Source: an uncultured Sphingomonadales bacterium
GTDB taxonomy: Bacteria; Pseudomonadota; Alphaproteobacteria; Sphingomonadales; Sphingomonadaceae
Length of the DNA stretch: 8,235 nucleotides
Direction of reading: 5' to 3'
NCBI GenBank assembly: GCA_903868655.1
Contig: CAIPWG010000175.1
Location: 1-8,235 of the forward strand
The translations under genes and the position numbers were made by a program. The notes beneath the pieces were generated by a model, which was not told the origin of the DNA, did no database searches, and saw nothing but the letters and a program-made list of their open reading frames with translations. Positions 6,890-8,235 of this stretch are shown here, in pieces (position 1 is the first letter of the stretch; every line of letters starts with the position of its first letter).

Positions 6890-6928
6890 TCAAGTTTGGC
6901 ATTTCAAGGCAAGATCAAGCTTGCACAT
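6890..6928 (-). CDS. Possible leucine-containing leader peptide upstream of leuC
   Basis: ATG at 6928 opens a 12-codon frame, [12 protein letters not shown], ending in TGA 32 nt before the leuC ATG. Three of twelve residues are leucine, encoded by CTT, CTT and TTG rather than the CTG that dominates here. This resembles a leucine attenuation peptide in position. However, the leucines are not consecutive, there is no Shine-Dalgarno sequence, and no terminator with a U-run follows. Chance is a serious alternative. Confidence 0.2.
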   Translation of the reverse strand: MCKLDLALKCQT

Positions 6929-6950
6929 GGCCAAGTGAACAAACGCGCGG

Positions 6951-6956
6951 TATAAC
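6951..6956 (+). promoter_or_regulatory. Candidate -10 box of crtZ, suggesting a leaderless mRNA
   Basis: TATAAC matches five of six bases of the TATAAT consensus. Its spacing would put transcription start at about 6963, on the crtZ ATG itself. This fits the absence of a Shine-Dalgarno sequence before crtZ. The hexamer at the -35 distance (TGGCCA) is weak. The box sits between inverted arms GCGCG (6945-6949) and CGCGC (6956-6960). Confidence 0.4.
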
Positions 6957-6962
6957 GCGCCC

Positions 6963-7481
6963 ATGCTAGCCGCTATCCTGATCCGTACCCTGATCGTTTT
7001 GACCGCCACCGTGACGATGGAGATCGTTGCGTGGTCGAGCCACAAATATATCATGCACGGGTTCGGATGGAACTGGCATCGCGATCACCACGAACGCCAT
7101 GACCGGTTTCTGGAAAAGAACGACCTCTACGCCGTTGTCGGAGCGGCCATTTCCATCGGATGTTTCATGGTTGGCAGCCCCTTGGTTGCTGGCACAAGCG
7201 CCTGGTGGCCGGCCACATGGATCGGGCTTGGCGTGATGGTCTATGGCGTGATCTATACCCTGATCCATGATGGCATCGTGCATCAGCGGTGGTTCCGCTA
7301 TGTGCCCCGCGGCGGCTATCCGATGCGGCTGGTTCAGGCGCACAAGTTGCACCATGCGACCGAAGGCAAACATGGCGGCGTCAGCTTTGGCTTTGTTTTC
7401 GCCCGTGATCCCAAAGTATTGAAGCGCGAATTGAAGGCCCAGCGCGAGGCAGGCATCGCCAAAGTGCGAGACGCAATTTAA
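6963..7481 (+). CDS. crtZ: Beta-carotene hydroxylase, CrtZ type
   Basis: CrtZ is a di-iron membrane hydroxylase that adds 3- and 3'-hydroxyl groups to beta-ionone rings, making zeaxanthin from beta-carotene via cryptoxanthin. The product has 172 residues, as usual. The histidine clusters of the fatty-acid hydroxylase superfamily are all present: HKYIMH (H27, H32), HRDHHERH (H39, H42, H43, H46), HDGIVH (H102, H107) and HKLHH (H127, H130, H131). ENDLYAVV-type and VSFGF segments also match CrtZ. Hydrophobic segments at about 3-24, 55-78 and 82-101 indicate an integral membrane protein. Other carotenoid genes are not in the window, so it stands alone next to leuC, which is divergent. No Shine-Dalgarno sequence precedes the ATG. 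It is convergent with the MOSC gene, 41 bp away, with no clear terminator between. Confidence 0.94.
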   Translation: MLAAILIRTLIVLTATVTMEIVAWSSHKYIMHGFGWNWHRDHHERHDRFLEKNDLYAVVGAAISIGCFMVGSPLVAGTSAWWPATWIGLGVMVYGVIYTLIHDGIVHQRWFRYVPRGGYPMRLVQAHKLHHATEGKHGGVSFGFVFARDPKVLKRELKAQREAGIAKVRDAI

Positions 7482-7522
7482 TCCGATTTGCTACAAGCAG
7501 TGCGGAGCGACCCAGGCCCTGG

Positions 7523-8235
7523 TCAGGCCAGCACTCTAACCACATCGCCAACCGCGATCATACCCAATCCATCAGGAATTGCGTTTTGGCCAAACACCGG
7601 TTCGGGGCGCGGCCCGGGCGTGACGCGGCCCATCGCCTTGAGCGTGCGCAACGGTTCCATCTTGTCGACCACCGCGCCACTGTCGGGATCTTGCGTTGTC
7701 ATCACGCACCGTGTGCAAGGCGAGGCCACGCGCAAGATAACCGTGCCGATCTGCAAGGCTTTCCATGCAACCTCGGCAAAGGCGACAGGCGCGCCGGCCA
7801 TCACCAGATTGGGGCGAAAGCGCGCCATGGTAATCGGCCGGGCCAGTGCGGCATTCAAGGCACCGAGCGATTCGACCGTCGTTACCAGCAACGGAAAGCC
7901 ATCGGCAAAGCTGACATGATCACCCGGCTGCCCATAACGACCATCGACCGGGCGCTGCACCGGATCGGGCATATGCACCAGTCGCACTGACCTGCCAAAG
8001 ATCGCCGACAGCCATTGCGCGGTCGCATCGCCCGCGTCGCAGGCACGCACTGCATCGCTCCATACGCGCACCGGCAAGTCCGGGGCCGAAACCGGTTCGG
8101 CAACCGTTACAGTTCCTGCCTGGTGGTGGGTCAGGACAAGTCCGTCCGGCGCAACATCGGCATGAATTTTTGCCATCAACGGAAATTCGCGCCGGGTCAT
8201 AAAGCGGCCATCGGGAGTGACGACCATCCAGCGCC
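7523..8235 (-). CDS. MOSC-domain protein, possible molybdenum-cofactor enzyme (5' end outside window)
   Basis: This gene encodes the MOSC N-terminal beta-barrel plus the MOSC domain, as in YcbX and the mitochondrial amidoxime-reducing component, which bind molybdenum cofactor and reduce N-hydroxylated compounds. The frame is open to the right edge. The ATG at 8227 is preceded in frame by Arg-Trp codons, matching the usual RRWMVVDPDGRF, so it is internal and probably only 20-40 residues are missing. Numbering from that Met, seen features are TRREFPLMAKI (11-21), FADGFPLLVTTVESL (107-121), RFRPNLVM (136-143) and SPCTRCVMTTQDPDSG (169-184), with C171 and C174 in the conserved cofactor-binding region. 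No [2Fe-2S] ferredoxin domain follows, since the protein ends after the MOSC domain (VGDVVRVLA). Substrate and electron donor cannot be told from the sequence. Confidence 0.88.
   Translation of the reverse strand, partial: RWMVVTPDGRFMTRREFPLMAKIHADVAPDGLVLTHHQAGTVTVAEPVSAPDLPVRVWSDAVRACDAGDATAQWLSAIFGRSVRLVHMPDPVQRPVDGRYGQPGDHVSFADGFPLLVTTVESLGALNAALARPITMARFRPNLVMAGAPVAFAEVAWKALQIGTVILRVASPCTRCVMTTQDPDSGAVVDKMEPLRTLKAMGRVTPGPRPEPVFGQNAIPDGLGMIAVGDVVRVLA

Larger units (their letters stand above)
6858..6962. promoter_or_regulatory. Divergent control region between leuC and crtZ
   Basis: These 105 bp must contain the start signals for both leuC (-) and crtZ (+). Visible elements are a TATAAC box at 6951-6956 framed by GCGCG/CGCGC arms, the palindrome AACCGGTT at 6862-6869, and GCGCA/TGCGC arms at 6858-6862 and 6875-6879 that would pair in the leuC leader next to its ATG. 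A 12-codon ORF on the - strand (6890-6928) also lies here. No convincing -35 box is visible for either gene, so exact promoters are not assigned. Confidence 0.5.

Noticed and set aside
6858..6902. ATG at 6902 as the leuC start
   Set aside because: The added 15 residues are basic and unlike LeuC N-termini, and there is no ribosome binding site; the family-like sequence begins just after 6857.
7499..7535. AGTGC/GCACT inverted repeat between crtZ and the MOSC gene as a terminator
   Set aside because: The arms are only 5 bp, 27 nt apart, and overlap the end of the MOSC coding sequence, so chance is likely.

Overview
This window reads as a GC-rich chromosomal segment of an alphaproteobacterium, most likely from the Sphingomonadales (Sphingomonas/Novosphingobium/Erythrobacter relatives). 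That placement is inferred from the alphaproteobacterial style of the 2-oxoglutarate dehydrogenase proteins, the sucA-sucB-lpd order, a leuC / small membrane protein / leuD arrangement and a lone carotenoid hydroxylase gene. No database search was possible. I see no tRNA, rRNA, CRISPR array, insertion sequence, phage gene or replication origin; the genes are mostly housekeeping metabolism.

Layout. On the + strand, positions 1-3371 carry the end of sucA (E1), sucB (E2) and lpd (E3): the three subunits of the 2-oxoglutarate dehydrogenase complex in one operon. sucB is interrupted by an in-frame TAA at 1271-1273, exactly where the family usually has a glutamine; the reading frame resumes immediately and the catalytic domain beyond is intact. 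A perfect 10-bp hairpin at 3382-3406 separates lpd from a convergent gene. On the - strand, 3418-4416 encodes a zinc-independent quinone oxidoreductase-type MDR protein. Also on the - strand, leuC (6857 to 5424), a 64-residue single-membrane-span protein (5344 to 5150) and leuD (5143 to 4541) form an operon for isopropylmalate isomerase, the second step of leucine synthesis. A 105-bp divergent control region (6858-6962) separates leuC from crtZ (6963-7481, + strand), a beta-carotene hydroxylase. A convergent MOSC-domain protein gene (7523-8235, - strand) runs off the right edge.

How the genes work together. sucA, sucB and lpd encode one multienzyme complex that turns 2-oxoglutarate into succinyl-CoA. 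LeuC and LeuD are the two subunits of one enzyme. The small membrane protein has the best ribosome binding site of the leu operon and ends 6 nt before leuD, so leuD translation may depend on it. crtZ belongs to carotenoid synthesis, whose other genes are not here. The MDR and MOSC genes have no evident link to their neighbours.

The main anomaly is the sucB stop codon, which is either a real and probably recent nonsense mutation or a sequence error. I found no convincing sign of a new multi-gene system. Smaller points worth checking are the membrane protein inside the leu operon, the apparently leaderless crtZ start, and a tiny leucine-containing ORF with a start-site hairpin ahead of leuC.
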